From: Candidatus Nitrosopumilus sp.
GTDB taxonomy: Archaea > Thermoproteota > Nitrososphaeria > Nitrososphaerales > Nitrosopumilaceae
Direction: 5' to 3'
NCBI GenBank assembly: GCA_029255365.1
Contig: JAPFQF010000052.1
Span: forward strand, 62,001 to 126,000
DNA length: 64,000 nucleotides
Made by a program: the position numbers and the translations under genes
Shown here: piece by piece, positions 34,754-44,279 of the stretch
Numbering within the stretch: position 1 is the stretch's first letter
How the letters are laid out: each line of letters begins with the position of its first letter
The notes under the pieces: generated by a model
What the model was told of the DNA's origin: nothing
The model's database searches: none
Seen by the model: only the letters and a program-made list of their open reading frames with translations

Positions 34754-35023
34754 TTATTCTCTTATGCTTTCTAATTTTGAAACTGCTTGCCATAATTGGG
34801 TTCTAACGTATGATGGCATGTTAGGATCTTGTGTAATGTCATCTAACAGGCTGATGGAATTTGCTGCTCTAACTGATAGTGAATATTCCTGATTTTTTAG
34901 TTCTACAATTAAATCTGTGAGTGATTTCTTGACTGTTTTTGGAGTTGAATTGCTAGACGTAATTTGTTCTAGTGTTTCAATTGCTCCTTTCATCGATTCT
35001 TTATTTTGAGTGTCGTCAACCAT
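34754..35023 (-). CDS. UPF0147 family protein
   Basis: This 89-residue helical protein matches the archaeal UPF0147 family. The family blocks are DTTVPRNVR-like, here STPKTVKKSL, then SLSVRAANSISLLDDITQDP and MPSYVRTQLWQAVSKLE. The function of the family is not known. It lies between a Rieske protein and the methyltransferase-like gene on the same strand. Confidence 0.82.
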   Translation of the reverse strand: MVDDTQNKESMKGAIETLEQITSSNSTPKTVKKSLTDLIVELKNQEYSLSVRAANSISLLDDITQDPNMPSYVRTQLWQAVSKLESIRE

Positions 35024-35059
35024 TTTTTACACCTTTTCTTAAAAATTAGAAGTATATAG

Positions 35060-35368
35060 TTACATCTCTACAAAGACATTGTCTGATTCTACGACAACAC
35101 TGTATGATGTTAAATCCCTGATTTTTGCTGGGAATTTAATTAATTTTCCAGTTTTACAATCAAATTCTGCTGCGTGCCATCCGCAAGTGATAGTACACCC
35201 ATCTAATTTTCCTTCAGACAGACTAGAACCTGAATGAGTGCACGAATCATCAGTGGCATAATATTCTCCGTCAATATTTGCAACTAGAATATCTCTACCG
35301 TCGATAGTCACTTTGATCATTTTTCCAGGTAAAATATCTGATGTCGTACATGCAATAATTTTCCCCAT
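35060..35368 (-). CDS. Rieske [2Fe-2S] ferredoxin-like protein
   Basis: This 102-residue soluble protein carries a full Rieske site, with Cys43-x-His45 (CTH) and Cys62-x2-His65 (CGWH). There is no membrane anchor or signal peptide, so it is a cytosolic Rieske ferredoxin rather than a bc1-type subunit. Small proteins of this kind pass electrons to oxygenases or reductases. No oxygenase is adjacent, and its partner is unknown. It is divergent from the GNAT gene across a 39-bp gap. Confidence 0.87.
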   Translation of the reverse strand: MGKIIACTTSDILPGKMIKVTIDGRDILVANIDGEYYATDDSCTHSGSSLSEGKLDGCTITCGWHAAEFDCKTGKLIKFPAKIRDLTSYSVVVESDNVFVEM

Positions 35369-35407
35369 TGAAGTTTTTATCTGTTCATTCTTAATAATTT
35401 TTTGTAT

Positions 35408-36196
35408 ATGATAAATCTGAGAATCAGGGAGGCAAATAATTCAGATAAAAGTTCAGTTTTAAAATTTTGCCAAAATACTTTTTCGTGGGGAGATTATGTG
35501 GAGCATGTTTGGGATTTTTGGATATCTGAAGGCAATTTATTTTTAGGTCAAAAACCTGGACCTGTTGGAATTTGTCATGCGTTTTACTCTGGTAATCAAG
35601 TTTGGATTGAAGGAATCAGAATTGAATCTGCTTTCCGTCGCCAAAATATAGCCTCTGAACTAGTAAAACATGCTGAAATTACAGGTTTAGCAAAAAATCT
35701 ATCTTTTTCATACATGTTAATTGACACTGAAAATTCTGTTTCTGTTTCAATGGCACAGTCTCTGAATTATGAAATTTTTCAAACATGGAATTTTTACTCT
35801 ATTGAGCCAAAAAGCAATCCGAATTATAATGTCACTTTTGAAAAACCCCACGATTCTAAGTCTTTTTCCCATTATGTGAAATCCTGGAGGTGGCTTCCTA
35901 TTGATGCTGTAACATTGGAATCGTTTTATGAACAAAATAGAATTGTAAATTCCTCAATTGACGATAAAAATTCCGTTGCAATAATAACAGAGTCTGAGCA
36001 TTTTGACAGAACGTTGATTGCTACTCTGTTCTCTAATTCTGACGAATCTGCATTTGAAATTCTCTCATTTTTACAAAATTTTGGTTGGGAGAATAACTAT
36101 GAAAGAATCCAAATTCTGACTAAAGAAAAATTACCCGATTTTGATTCATTGGAATCTAAAATTTCATTTTATTTGATGAAAAAATATTTGGTTTAA
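35408..36196 (+). CDS. GNAT-family N-acetyltransferase
   Basis: This protein of about 262 residues has an N-terminal GNAT domain (INLRIREANNSDKSSVLKF; IEGIRIESAFRRQNIASELV as the acetyl-CoA loop) and a C-terminal region of about 120 residues of unknown type. The loop reads RRQNIA rather than RGxG/A, so the pyrophosphate contact is altered. The ATG at 35408 is preferred to the TTG at 35402. Its last 4 bases overlap the end of the convergent FAH-family gene. The substrate is unknown. Confidence 0.75.
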   Translation: MINLRIREANNSDKSSVLKFCQNTFSWGDYVEHVWDFWISEGNLFLGQKPGPVGICHAFYSGNQVWIEGIRIESAFRRQNIASELVKHAEITGLAKNLSFSYMLIDTENSVSVSMAQSLNYEIFQTWNFYSIEPKSNPNYNVTFEKPHDSKSFSHYVKSWRWLPIDAVTLESFYEQNRIVNSSIDDKNSVAIITESEHFDRTLIATLFSNSDESAFEILSFLQNFGWENNYERIQILTKEKLPDFDSLESKISFYLMKKYLV

Positions 36197-37062
36197 TCTG
36201 ATTTAACAAACTTTATTGTGTTGTTTAAAATTCCCAAACTTTCTATTTCCATTTCCACTTTGTCCCCATCTTTTAAAAACACGGCATTTGGTTTGTTTAA
36301 CATAACTCCCGCTGGTGTTCCGGTAGATATGATGTCTCCTTTTTCCAGTGTCATTACTTTGGAAATTTTTGAAATAATCTCTGGGATTTTAATGAACATT
36401 TTATTTGACGAAGAATTTTGTCTCAATTCTCCGTTGATTTTGGTTGTCATTTTGAGATTTTGAGGATCTTTGATTTCATCTTTTGTTGTAATCCATGGCC
36501 CGCAAGGTGCAAAAGAATCAAAGCTTTTTCCTCTGGTGAATTGCTTGTCTTTGAACTGAATGTCTCTTGCTGAAACATCGTTGAATATCATGTATCCAAA
36601 TATTGCATCAAACGCATCATTCACGCTAATATTTTTACAATTTTTGCCAATAATCAGGGCTAATTCAACTTCATAATCTAACTGTGTGACAAAATCTGGA
36701 CATACGATGTCTGAATTTGTACTGTTCAATGCAGTTCTTGGTTTTATCACCAATGCGGGATCTTCTGGCGCTTGCAATCCTTGCTCTTTAGCGTGATCTA
36801 CATAGTTGAATGCTAGACAAATTATCTTGTTGGGGTTAGGAATCGGCGACAATAATTTGTATTTTGAAATATTTTCTTCATATGGTAGATCTTTGATTTT
36901 GTTTTTAATTTCATCGTACCATCCATCAAAAAGAAAGTCTTTGATATTTTGAGGAATTGGAACGCCTGTCAAGTAAGTGATTTCATCTTTAGTGGATACT
37001 TTATTCCCGTTAACGAAACCATATGTTTCCTTATTGTCTCGTAACAATCGTGCTATTTTCAT
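36193..37062 (-). CDS. fumarylacetoacetate hydrolase family protein
   Basis: This 289-residue enzyme has the FAH fold typical of 2-keto-acid hydrolases and isomerases. Metal-site elements are visible in LDYEVELALIIG (Glu), GYMIFNDVSARDIQ (Asp) and FDSFAPCGPW. GDIISTGTPAGV is the family C-terminal block. Archaeal members hydrolyse acylpyruvates or related oxo acids, but the substrate cannot be inferred here. It follows gltX on the same strand by 6 nt and is probably co-transcribed with it. Confidence 0.88.
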   Translation of the reverse strand: MKIARLLRDNKETYGFVNGNKVSTKDEITYLTGVPIPQNIKDFLFDGWYDEIKNKIKDLPYEENISKYKLLSPIPNPNKIICLAFNYVDHAKEQGLQAPEDPALVIKPRTALNSTNSDIVCPDFVTQLDYEVELALIIGKNCKNISVNDAFDAIFGYMIFNDVSARDIQFKDKQFTRGKSFDSFAPCGPWITTKDEIKDPQNLKMTTKINGELRQNSSSNKMFIKIPEIISKISKVMTLEKGDIISTGTPAGVMLNKPNAVFLKDGDKVEMEIESLGILNNTIKFVKSD

Positions 37063-37068
37063 ACCGAA

Positions 37069-38778
37069 TCACTTGTGAGTAAAAATTGCTTGATTTTGTG
37101 AATCTTTTCTACAATATCCAAATCTAACAAATTGGATTTCTTCTCCTTCTTTTAATTGTAGATAGTGCGGTTCTGTAAAGACGTCCAATTCTTCTAAACT
37201 GTCTTCGTTAAATTTATCTCCGATGAACAGTGTTTTTGGAATAATCATCTTTATTGCATGTGCTGTTTTTTGTGGAACCCATTGGATTTTTGGGATGTCT
37301 GTTTTCTCTCCATTTTCAACAAATTCCCCCTCTATCTCTGTTCCTTGTTTGGTAATGGCCACATTTCCCAAGCCCAATAGACGAATTTGTGTACCTTCTT
37401 TGATGCTTTGTGCGTCATCTCCTGAAATGTAGAAATTTTCATCAATTTCAATTGTTCTTTTTCCCATGTCGTTTATTGGATGGTTTGGGATTTCAACAGA
37501 AGATATTGGCAAATTTTTCACTGTAAGTTTTTTTGCATTACTTACCATGAATAATCTGATGCTGTCTGTATCAACAAACTTTCTGTTAAAAGATTCCAGT
37601 GCATCAAACGGTGCCAGAGTATTTGCTTTGGTTAGTCCTAAGGACATGATGAATTTCCGTATTGCCTCTGGCTTGATTCCTCTCCTCCTCAACGCCTCTA
37701 AAGTTGGTAGTCTTGGGTCATCATACCATGTGACTTTCCCTTCTTCAATCAACGGTTTGATGATTCTTTTTGATATTGGCATGCCTTTGAATTCTAATCT
37801 GGAAAAAAAGCCTTGGGCTGGTTTTCTCATCTTTAATGCGTCTAAAATTGCGTAAATTAGCTCTTCTCTAAGTTCAAATTCTTTAGAACGAAAGGCATGA
37901 GTGACCCCGTCAGCACTATCTTCTATTGCAACTGCCATATCGTAACTTGGCCAAATTCTATACTTTTCTCCTAAAGTGTAATGTTTCCCTTCTATAATTC
38001 TAAACAAAACTGGATCTCGCATAACTGCGTTATCTGCTTCCATATCTCCACGGAATCTGACAACTGCGTCTCCTGGTTTGAATTTATCCTTCATTTTTTC
38101 CCAATTTTTATTATTTTTTTCAATATCTCCCATGCTGCACTTGCATGATTTTCTTTCTCTTCTGTTTTTACTGATGTCCTCTCTTTTACAAGTACAAATG
38201 TATGCTTTTCCTAAATTGATTAATTCAATTCCTTTTTCATAGAATAACTCCATGTCGTCTGATGTACTTTTTACTATGTCGAATTCTATTCCTAACCATT
38301 CTAATCCAACTTTGATTGCCGCATGATATTCCATTCTTTCGGCTTCAGGATTTGTATCATCCATTCTTAGAATGAATTTTCCTCCGTACATTTTGGCATA
38401 TTCTGAATTAATTATAGCTGCTTTTGCATGTCCTATGTGGGGATATCCGTTAGGTTCTGGAGGAAACCTTGTAATTACTTTCCCTTGTTCGGCACCTTTT
38501 AATTCTGGAAGGCCCTCTCTTTCTTGAATTTTTTCTTTAGGTGCTAAAAGTTCTGGAAAATTTTCTTTGATTTCATTTTCTTGATCTTCTAATGACAGAT
38601 GATTGACTGAAGAAACTATTTCAGTAATGTCCGCAGAAATTTCTCTTACTTTATTCCTAAATTCTGGTTTTGTCCCGAGAATTTTTCCTAAGATTATTTT
38701 ATCTCTTGTTTCTCCTCCGTGCTCAAAAGCGTTTTGAATAGCCATTTTTCTGATTTCCTTTTTTAATTCTTCATCCAT
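37069..38778 (-). CDS. gltX: glutamyl-tRNA synthetase (archaeal type)
   Basis: This 569-residue class I synthetase charges tRNA-Glu and, in archaea lacking GlnRS, also tRNA-Gln for later amidation. The class signature appears as RFPPEPNGYPHIGHAKA. The second motif is MPISKRIIKPLI, where the archaeal form of KMSKS is SKR. A cysteine group (CTCKRED then CKCSM) near residues 205-225 suggests a zinc site. The C-terminal beta-barrel domain is of GlnRS type. It lies upstream of the FAH gene and downstream of the isoprenoid cluster. Confidence 0.94.
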   Translation of the reverse strand: MDEELKKEIRKMAIQNAFEHGGETRDKIILGKILGTKPEFRNKVREISADITEIVSSVNHLSLEDQENEIKENFPELLAPKEKIQEREGLPELKGAEQGKVITRFPPEPNGYPHIGHAKAAIINSEYAKMYGGKFILRMDDTNPEAERMEYHAAIKVGLEWLGIEFDIVKSTSDDMELFYEKGIELINLGKAYICTCKREDISKNRRERKSCKCSMGDIEKNNKNWEKMKDKFKPGDAVVRFRGDMEADNAVMRDPVLFRIIEGKHYTLGEKYRIWPSYDMAVAIEDSADGVTHAFRSKEFELREELIYAILDALKMRKPAQGFFSRLEFKGMPISKRIIKPLIEEGKVTWYDDPRLPTLEALRRRGIKPEAIRKFIMSLGLTKANTLAPFDALESFNRKFVDTDSIRLFMVSNAKKLTVKNLPISSVEIPNHPINDMGKRTIEIDENFYISGDDAQSIKEGTQIRLLGLGNVAITKQGTEIEGEFVENGEKTDIPKIQWVPQKTAHAIKMIIPKTLFIGDKFNEDSLEELDVFTEPHYLQLKEGEEIQFVRFGYCRKDSQNQAIFTHK

Positions 38779-38799
38779 GTCAGTTCCTGTCTTTTACAA

Positions 38800-39780
38800 C
38801 TACACACTACGTTTAACCACAAAATCTAGCAATGAAATTAACTCTGCTTTTGCAGGTCCTGTATAACTTCCCAATGATTTTTCGGCCTTTTCCGCATATT
38901 TTAGAGCCTGTTTTCTGACGTTTTCCTCTATTCCCAGTGATCTGATGACCTCTACGGCTTTGTTCAAATCATTTTTTGATATTTTTGAATTTCCAAATGC
39001 TTTTAGAATTATTTTTCTCTCATTGCCTTTTGCTGATTTTATCGCCATGAGAATCGGAAGTGATTTCTTCCCCTCTCTTAGATCATTTCCTACTGGCTTT
39101 TTTGTTATCTTGGAATCTCCCATCACTCCGATGAGATCATCTGTTATTTGGAAAGCAATTCCTAAATTTCTTCCAAATGATGAGAGATTTGAGATGTCTT
39201 TCACTTTGTTTGTTGCGCAAATTGCTCCCATTGCGCAAGATACATCAAACAATGCTGCGGTCTTTTTACCGATCATCGTGATGTATTCTGCTTGTGATGG
39301 AATTTTTCTCTCTTCGGCCATTTTTACGTCTAATAATTGACCTTCACATACGTCTACGCACGCTTTAGCAAGTCTAGATACTAGTTGAATAGTCGCCTTA
39401 GGTGATAATTTTGAATCAGTGATGACTTGAAATGCTTTTGAAAACAAAACATCACCTGCAAGTATTGCAATTGGCATGCCGAATTTTTTGTGTACTGTGG
39501 GAACGCCATGGCGCATTTCATCATTGTCCATTATGTCGTCATGAACTAATGTAAAATTATGAACCATCTCTACTGCGCTTGCAGCGGGCATTGCATTGGA
39601 TACTTTACCTTTTAAAATTTGACAGCTTCTGATTACCATGTATGGTCTGAGTCTTTTTCCACCATTTACAATCAAATGCCCTGCCGCATCATAGAGTTTT
39701 TTTGGGTTCCCCTTTAATTTTGAATTTAGATAATTGTTTACTATTTTGGCATTTTGTTCCATTTGTTTAGTTTTATCCAT
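38800..39780 (-). CDS. geranylgeranyl/farnesyl diphosphate synthase
   Basis: This 326-residue trans-prenyltransferase has GGKRLRP near residues 40-46, the first aspartate motif DDIMD at 81-85 followed by NDEMRHG, and the second as FQITDDLIG. It sits in the mevalonate cluster directly downstream of idi, overlapping it by 8 nt. It is therefore the best candidate in the window for the synthase that makes GGPP for membrane lipids. Exact product length cannot be read from sequence with certainty. Confidence 0.92.
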   Translation of the reverse strand: MDKTKQMEQNAKIVNNYLNSKLKGNPKKLYDAAGHLIVNGGKRLRPYMVIRSCQILKGKVSNAMPAASAVEMVHNFTLVHDDIMDNDEMRHGVPTVHKKFGMPIAILAGDVLFSKAFQVITDSKLSPKATIQLVSRLAKACVDVCEGQLLDVKMAEERKIPSQAEYITMIGKKTAALFDVSCAMGAICATNKVKDISNLSSFGRNLGIAFQITDDLIGVMGDSKITKKPVGNDLREGKKSLPILMAIKSAKGNERKIILKAFGNSKISKNDLNKAVEVIRSLGIEENVRKQALKYAEKAEKSLGSYTGPAKAELISLLDFVVKRSV

Positions 39781-40417
39781 TTACTAGTCTCCATTTGTCA
39801 TCTGGCAGATGAATTTTGATTGCTTTTTGTAATTCATCATGCACTTCACTGTTCATCCATGTAGATAAGATGCCTGCATGCTTTTCAAGCATGGATTTAT
39901 CGGATTTTTCCAATAATTCCAATGCGATAAGCATCCATGGACAATAGATTTGTGGGTTTTTCTTTAGTTCTGCAATTAGTTCTTTAGATGAAACCCATTT
40001 GATTTCATCAATCTCCCCTTCAATTTCTTTTAACTCTGTAGATTTGTCAATTATGCCAATTAGAGTTCCGCATATCTCGTTTTCAGATCCTACATCTTTG
40101 TATGGAACATGGTATTCAAATTTGTGTAAGTAGTCTAATGTGCCATCGATTCCTAGTTCTTCAGGCATTCTTCTTTCTCCTGATGAAACATAGGTTTCTG
40201 ATTCTCTTGGATGGCTTGCGAATGTCCCATCCCAATCATTGGGCCATAACATTTTGTCTTTGGCTCTTTTTGTAAGAACCAATCTTCCATCATTATCAAA
40301 CAGCAGTGCAGTAAATGCTCGATGTAATTTTCCGTTTGGCAAGTGGCACTTTACCTTTTCTTCACTTCCTACCTGATTGTCGTTTTCATCAACTAAAATT
40401 ACAAATTCTTCAGACAT
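39773..40417 (-). CDS. idi: type I (Nudix) isopentenyl-diphosphate isomerase homologue with Ala at the catalytic Cys
   Basis: This protein of about 214 residues has the Nudix isomerase fold: KLHRAFTALLF, WPNDWDGTFASHP, the Nudix-like ERRMPEELGI and SENEICGTLIG. In E. coli Idi the active-site pair is Cys67 and Glu116. Here the aligned position reads Ala67 (FASHP), while the metal-binding His69 and the SENE glutamates are kept. The protein sits between ipk and the prenyl synthase, which supports an isoprenoid role. Most archaea use the flavin type II enzyme. The ATG at 40417 is chosen over 40447, and the gene overlaps ipk by 8 nt. Confidence 0.83.
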   Translation of the reverse strand: MSEEFVILVDENDNQVGSEEKVKCHLPNGKLHRAFTALLFDNDGRLVLTKRAKDKMLWPNDWDGTFASHPRESETYVSSGERRMPEELGIDGTLDYLHKFEYHVPYKDVGSENEICGTLIGIIDKSTELKEIEGEIDEIKWVSSKELIAELKKNPQIYCPWMLIALELLEKSDKSMLEKHAGILSTWMNSEVHDELQKAIKIHLPDDKWRLVNG

Positions 40418-41171
40418 TTCTTTTACCTCTAAACAATGTTCCTTCAAATATCCTATTTTTAACCGCTTTTACAATTCTCTCGGGTTTGTTACCGTTTGCA
40501 AAGAACACATTCATTCCCATCTTTGCAATTTTTGACGCCTCTTCAACCTTCCTAGTCATACCGCCAGTAACGTCCATTTTATTTTCAGAAATGGATGGAC
40601 GTTCACCCTGTAATTCATAAATCAGTTTTTTTGTTTTTAAATCTGAATACAATCCATCTTCGTTTAACACAAAAATACACAGTCTGGGTCTTAGAATTTT
40701 TGCAAGATGAGTCATGATCTTATCTCCGGATAAAATGTATGTTTTTCTTTGACCGTACCATAATGCATCTCCGTATGTGACTGGAATCAAGCCTGATTTT
40801 GCAATTTTTTCAATCTCTTTAATTTTGTTAGTAATGGGTTTGTTTCCGGACATAAAGTCAGTTGGAGGAAGACAATACGGGTTTAATTTGTTTTTTAGAA
40901 GTGAATCTAAAATGATCTTATTTAATTCAATCATTGAATTTTTAACAATTGCGACTCCTTTTGGATCATGTATTTTTGCTTTTGTGTGCATATCGTATTT
41001 TACAGACCAATAATGTCCATAAGATCCCCCTCCATGGACGATTATTACTGGTTCGTTGATTTTTCTCAAACTTTTAGAAAGAGCGTCTATTGTTTTTTTC
41101 CTTGCAGATAACGGTTTTTTTTTATTTGTAATGATGGAACCGCCTAGTTTTATTAGAATCATGTTCTTCAA
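40410..41171 (-). CDS. ipk: isopentenyl phosphate kinase
   Basis: This 253-residue amino-acid-kinase-fold enzyme phosphorylates isopentenyl phosphate to the diphosphate in the archaeal mevalonate pathway. Blocks include ILIKLGGSIITNKKK and VIIVHGGGSYGHYWS, with the catalytic-type His following the glycine-rich loop. Others are TYGDALW and VTGGMTRKVEEA. The start may be ATG 41171 or the in-frame ATG 41162. It lies between mevalonate kinase and idi, the common archaeal order. Confidence 0.92.
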   Translation of the reverse strand: MKNMILIKLGGSIITNKKKPLSARKKTIDALSKSLRKINEPVIIVHGGGSYGHYWSVKYDMHTKAKIHDPKGVAIVKNSMIELNKIILDSLLKNKLNPYCLPPTDFMSGNKPITNKIKEIEKIAKSGLIPVTYGDALWYGQRKTYILSGDKIMTHLAKILRPRLCIFVLNEDGLYSDLKTKKLIYELQGERPSISENKMDVTGGMTRKVEEASKIAKMGMNVFFANGNKPERIVKAVKNRIFEGTLFRGKRNV

Positions 41172-41185
41172 AATTATCTGATCAA

Positions 41186-42127
41186 TTAAAAAGTATCCAG
41201 ACCCTTAAAATCGATTTTGACTGAAAAACAATCATAATTCTTATCTTTGAATTGATTAACGGTGGGTTCCAGATTTGATTCATCTGTAAGTGCGTAGATG
41301 CATCCTCCCCCTCCAGCACCAGTAATTTTTGCACCAAATGATTCAGTTTGACCTACCTGGATCATTTCTCTTAATTTATCATTAGAAACTCCTATTGTTT
41401 CTAGGTATTCTTGATTTTCTCTAACTTTACTTCCTAATTTTTCAACATTGTTTTCCGTCAATAACTCTAAAACCTCTTCAACTAACTTTGATTCTTTTTT
41501 ACACAGCGAGGAAAATCTAATTTCATCCTTTTCCTTAAATTGCCTTACTTCGCCAACTACTGATTCTGTGGAGTGTTCGATGTTTGAGTTGGCAATTACT
41601 AGGTGAAAATTGGGCTTGGATTCTATTTTATGAAATCCATTTTCTTTGTCATATTCCATAATTCCACCATAGGTGCAGACGGTACAGTCAGCTCCTGACG
41701 TGTTTTCAAAAATTGTTTTTTCAGCTTCTATTGCTAGAGCGAGAATTTCTTCATTAGATGTTTTTCTAAATAATCTTGAAATCGCAGCAGCCCCTGCTAC
41801 ACAACAAGCAGACGATGAACCTAAACCTACTCCTAGTGGGATGTCTGATTCTACAATGATTTTAATCCCGGCATTTTCATTCTTTAACATTTTGTCTGCC
41901 AAATAATAAAATGGTTTTAACGGTGAATTAATTTCCGAAACGGGTTTTCCAGGATCAGATTCTAAATTTCCGATGTTTGACTGGATGGATATCTTTCCAT
42001 CCTCAGTTTTTTCTGCAGTTACTGTAATTCTTTTATCAATTGCACACAGAATTGCTTTTACTCCATATACTACAAAATGTTCCCCAAAAAGAATTACTTT
42101 TCCTGGAGCTGAAGCTTTGGATTTCAA
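41186..42127 (-). CDS. mvk: mevalonate kinase
   Basis: This 313-residue GHMP kinase phosphorylates mevalonate. It shows SAPGKVILFGEHFVVYG at the N-terminus, the ATP loop PLGVGLGSSSACCVAGAAA, and the C-terminal ITGAGGGGCIYAL. Length is normal. It is the first isoprenoid gene after rpsB in the minus-strand cluster. The substrate assignment follows from the closeness to mevalonate kinases and the neighbouring ipk. Confidence 0.93.
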   Translation of the reverse strand: MKSKASAPGKVILFGEHFVVYGVKAILCAIDKRITVTAEKTEDGKISIQSNIGNLESDPGKPVSEINSPLKPFYYLADKMLKNENAGIKIIVESDIPLGVGLGSSSACCVAGAAAISRLFRKTSNEEILALAIEAEKTIFENTSGADCTVCTYGGIMEYDKENGFHKIESKPNFHLVIANSNIEHSTESVVGEVRQFKEKDEIRFSSLCKKESKLVEEVLELLTENNVEKLGSKVRENQEYLETIGVSNDKLREMIQVGQTESFGAKITGAGGGGCIYALTDESNLEPTVNQFKDKNYDCFSVKIDFKGLDTF

Positions 42128-42151
42128 TTATACACTTTAAAATTCTGAAAA

Positions 42152-42775
42152 TTATTCGATTTCCTCTTCGGTAATCTTTGTTTCAAAATCATCTATTTCT
42201 TCTTTCATTGGTTCATTCTCTTTCAATTCCCCTCTTTCAATTAGGATCTGACGCACCAATAGCCAGTAAACTGTAGCTAGAGCTTTTCTTCCTCTGTTGT
42301 TTGCTGGGATGATTACATCCAGATTAGATGTGATGTTGTCTGTATTTGCAATTCCGATAATTGGAATACCTGCATTTGTTGCTTCAATAATTGCTTGTTC
42401 ATCTACCTGTGGATCTGAAATTAAAACTAATTTTGGTTCAATGTAATATGGTAATGATGGGTTTGTCAGTGTTCCTGGCATGAATCTTCGAAGTAATTTT
42501 TTAGAGCCTAAACTTTCACAGAATTTCTCAATTGGCGTTTCTGCATATTGTCTGCCGGAGCACACTATGAGGTTTTCAGTACCCAATCTGTTGATGAATT
42601 TGGCTGCTGTCTTAATTTTTTCTAATGTGATGTCTAAATCAAGCATGTATAGTCCTTCAGGGCTTGCTTTGGTGATGAACGATTTCATGAATTTGGTCTT
42701 AACTTGAGTGCCTACCCTGATTCCGGTAGCTAAAACCATCTTTTTGATGTCTATTCCTTCAGCTTGTTGACTCAT
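42152..42775 (-). CDS. rpsB: 30S ribosomal protein uS2
   Basis: This 207-residue small-subunit protein begins its core with the archaeal block VLATGIRVGTQVKTKFM. It continues with LYMLDLDITLEKIKTAAKFI, VCSGRQYAETPIEKF and VISDPQVDEQAIIEA. The C-terminus is a short acidic tail. It follows enolase by 7 nt, as in the conserved archaeal cluster rpoN-eno-rpsB-mvk. Confidence 0.95.
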   Translation of the reverse strand: MSQQAEGIDIKKMVLATGIRVGTQVKTKFMKSFITKASPEGLYMLDLDITLEKIKTAAKFINRLGTENLIVCSGRQYAETPIEKFCESLGSKKLLRRFMPGTLTNPSLPYYIEPKLVLISDPQVDEQAIIEATNAGIPIIGIANTDNITSNLDVIIPANNRGRKALATVYWLLVRQILIERGELKENEPMKEEIDDFETKITEEEIE

Positions 42776-42782
42776 GACGATT

Positions 42783-44021
42783 TTAAATCTCTGCCATACC
42801 GCGTATTAAATCATGCTCTGACAGTCGTAATAACTCATTAAGTTTTGCCACTCTTTCTCCTCCAACAACGCCCACTTTGAGCATTTTTGAATTTGTAGCG
42901 ATACCGATGTGAGATATTTGAGAATCTGTAGACTCTCCAGATCGATGCGATGTGATTAGTTTGATGTTGTTCTTTGCTGCTTCCTTGAAAAATTCAAAGG
43001 CATCAAAAAGACTCCCTGCTTGATTGACTTTTAAAATTGCTGCATTGCATGATTTTACTTCGATTGCTTTTTTTAGGATGTTTTTGTTTGTCACAGTCAA
43101 ATCATCTCCGACTACCAGTATGTTTGGAAATTTTTTTGTTAATTCTGACATGTCCTCAAATGCCTCTTCGTGAACTGCATCTTCGGCATAAATTAATTTG
43201 AATTTCTTAATGATGTTTGCTGCAAAGTCAATTTGTTCTCCAGTTGAATTTTCAAAGCCTGCTCTGTCATAAACATACTTTTCTTTCTCATCATTCCATT
43301 GCGTTGAAGAAGCAAAGTCTACCCCGAGTGATACTTCTTTTCCCAAGGTGAATCCTAAATTTTCACATGCTTTTGCAGAAATTTCCAATGCCTTTTGATT
43401 GTCTAATTTTGGTGCCCAACCGCCTTCATCCCCTCTACCATTTGTAAAGTTGGGATCTTCTTTTTCTAAAACCTGACGTAGTTCTTTGTGAACTGATAAA
43501 TTAGTTTCAATGGCGTCTTCAATGGTTTTTGAGCCTGTAGCACAGATCAGTATTTCTTGAATGTCTGGAGTTCCTGGACCTGCATGTGCTCCGCCTCCTA
43601 AAATATTCCCTAATGGAAATGGGAACTTGAATGATGATTCAGACGAGAGTATCTTAAACAATGGCTCATCTGATGCCTTTGAAGCTGATTCCATGGATGC
43701 GATTGTAACTGCAAATGCTAATGCCCCACCAATCACTGAATAGTTTGTTGAACCATCCAATCTTTTTAGAACATCGTGAATTCCTTTGAGATCTGATGAC
43801 TCTAAACCGATAAATTTTTGAGAATTTTCTTTTAGTATTTTGAGACTTTCTTCAGGTTTGTCGTTTGGGAAACTGACTGCTTCATATTTTCCTACACTTG
43901 CACCTGACGGAGCACACACTCTTCCTAAAAATTTGTTATCTGATTGAACATCAACTTCAATTGTTTTACTGCCTCGACTGTTGTATAGAATACGTCCTTC
44001 AATTGAGGATATTTTAGCCAA
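42783..44021 (-). CDS. eno: enolase (phosphopyruvate hydratase)
   Basis: This 412-residue enzyme interconverts 2-phosphoglycerate and phosphoenolpyruvate. Family blocks are SRGSKTIEVDV, GASVGKYEAV, VVGDDLTVTNKN, AAILKVNQAGS and the final LITSHRSGESTDSQISHIG. The metal-ligand and catalytic residues are in place. It starts one base after the rpoN stop and ends 7 nt before rpsB. Confidence 0.95.
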   Translation of the reverse strand: MAKISSIEGRILYNSRGSKTIEVDVQSDNKFLGRVCAPSGASVGKYEAVSFPNDKPEESLKILKENSQKFIGLESSDLKGIHDVLKRLDGSTNYSVIGGALAFAVTIASMESASKASDEPLFKILSSESSFKFPFPLGNILGGGAHAGPGTPDIQEILICATGSKTIEDAIETNLSVHKELRQVLEKEDPNFTNGRGDEGGWAPKLDNQKALEISAKACENLGFTLGKEVSLGVDFASSTQWNDEKEKYVYDRAGFENSTGEQIDFAANIIKKFKLIYAEDAVHEEAFEDMSELTKKFPNILVVGDDLTVTNKNILKKAIEVKSCNAAILKVNQAGSLFDAFEFFKEAAKNNIKLITSHRSGESTDSQISHIGIATNSKMLKVGVVGGERVAKLNELLRLSEHDLIRGMAEI

Positions 44022-44022
44022 G

Positions 44023-44259
44023 TTATTCTAGCTCAGATAGAATTTCTAGTTTTCTTCTCTGAATTGCTTCATAAAACGGAATTACTTGCTGTATTGTTTC
44101 CACCGTGGTCAAAAACATTCTTCTGCAACAATACCTTTCAACGCCTAAGGAATTGAGAGTTTTTGAAGGATCCTCTCCTGCTTTTATTTTATTCTGATAA
44201 TCTTCAAATTTATCAGCGACTAATTTTCCACAAGTTAAACATCTTACAGGAATTAACAC
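44023..44259 (-). CDS. rpoN: DNA-directed RNA polymerase subunit N
   Basis: This 78-residue zinc-binding subunit is homologous to eukaryotic Rpb10. It starts MLIPVRCLTCG with Cys7 and Cys10, and the second cysteine pair is in the RYCCRRMF motif. The reading frame continues upstream to a TTG at 44277, but the GTG at 44259 gives the universally conserved N-terminus. It heads the eno-rpsB-mvk run of genes. Confidence 0.94.
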   Translation of the reverse strand: MLIPVRCLTCGKLVADKFEDYQNKIKAGEDPSKTLNSLGVERYCCRRMFLTTVETIQQVIPFYEAIQRRKLEILSELE

Positions 44260-44279
44260 GAACAAAAAAGTAACCAAGG

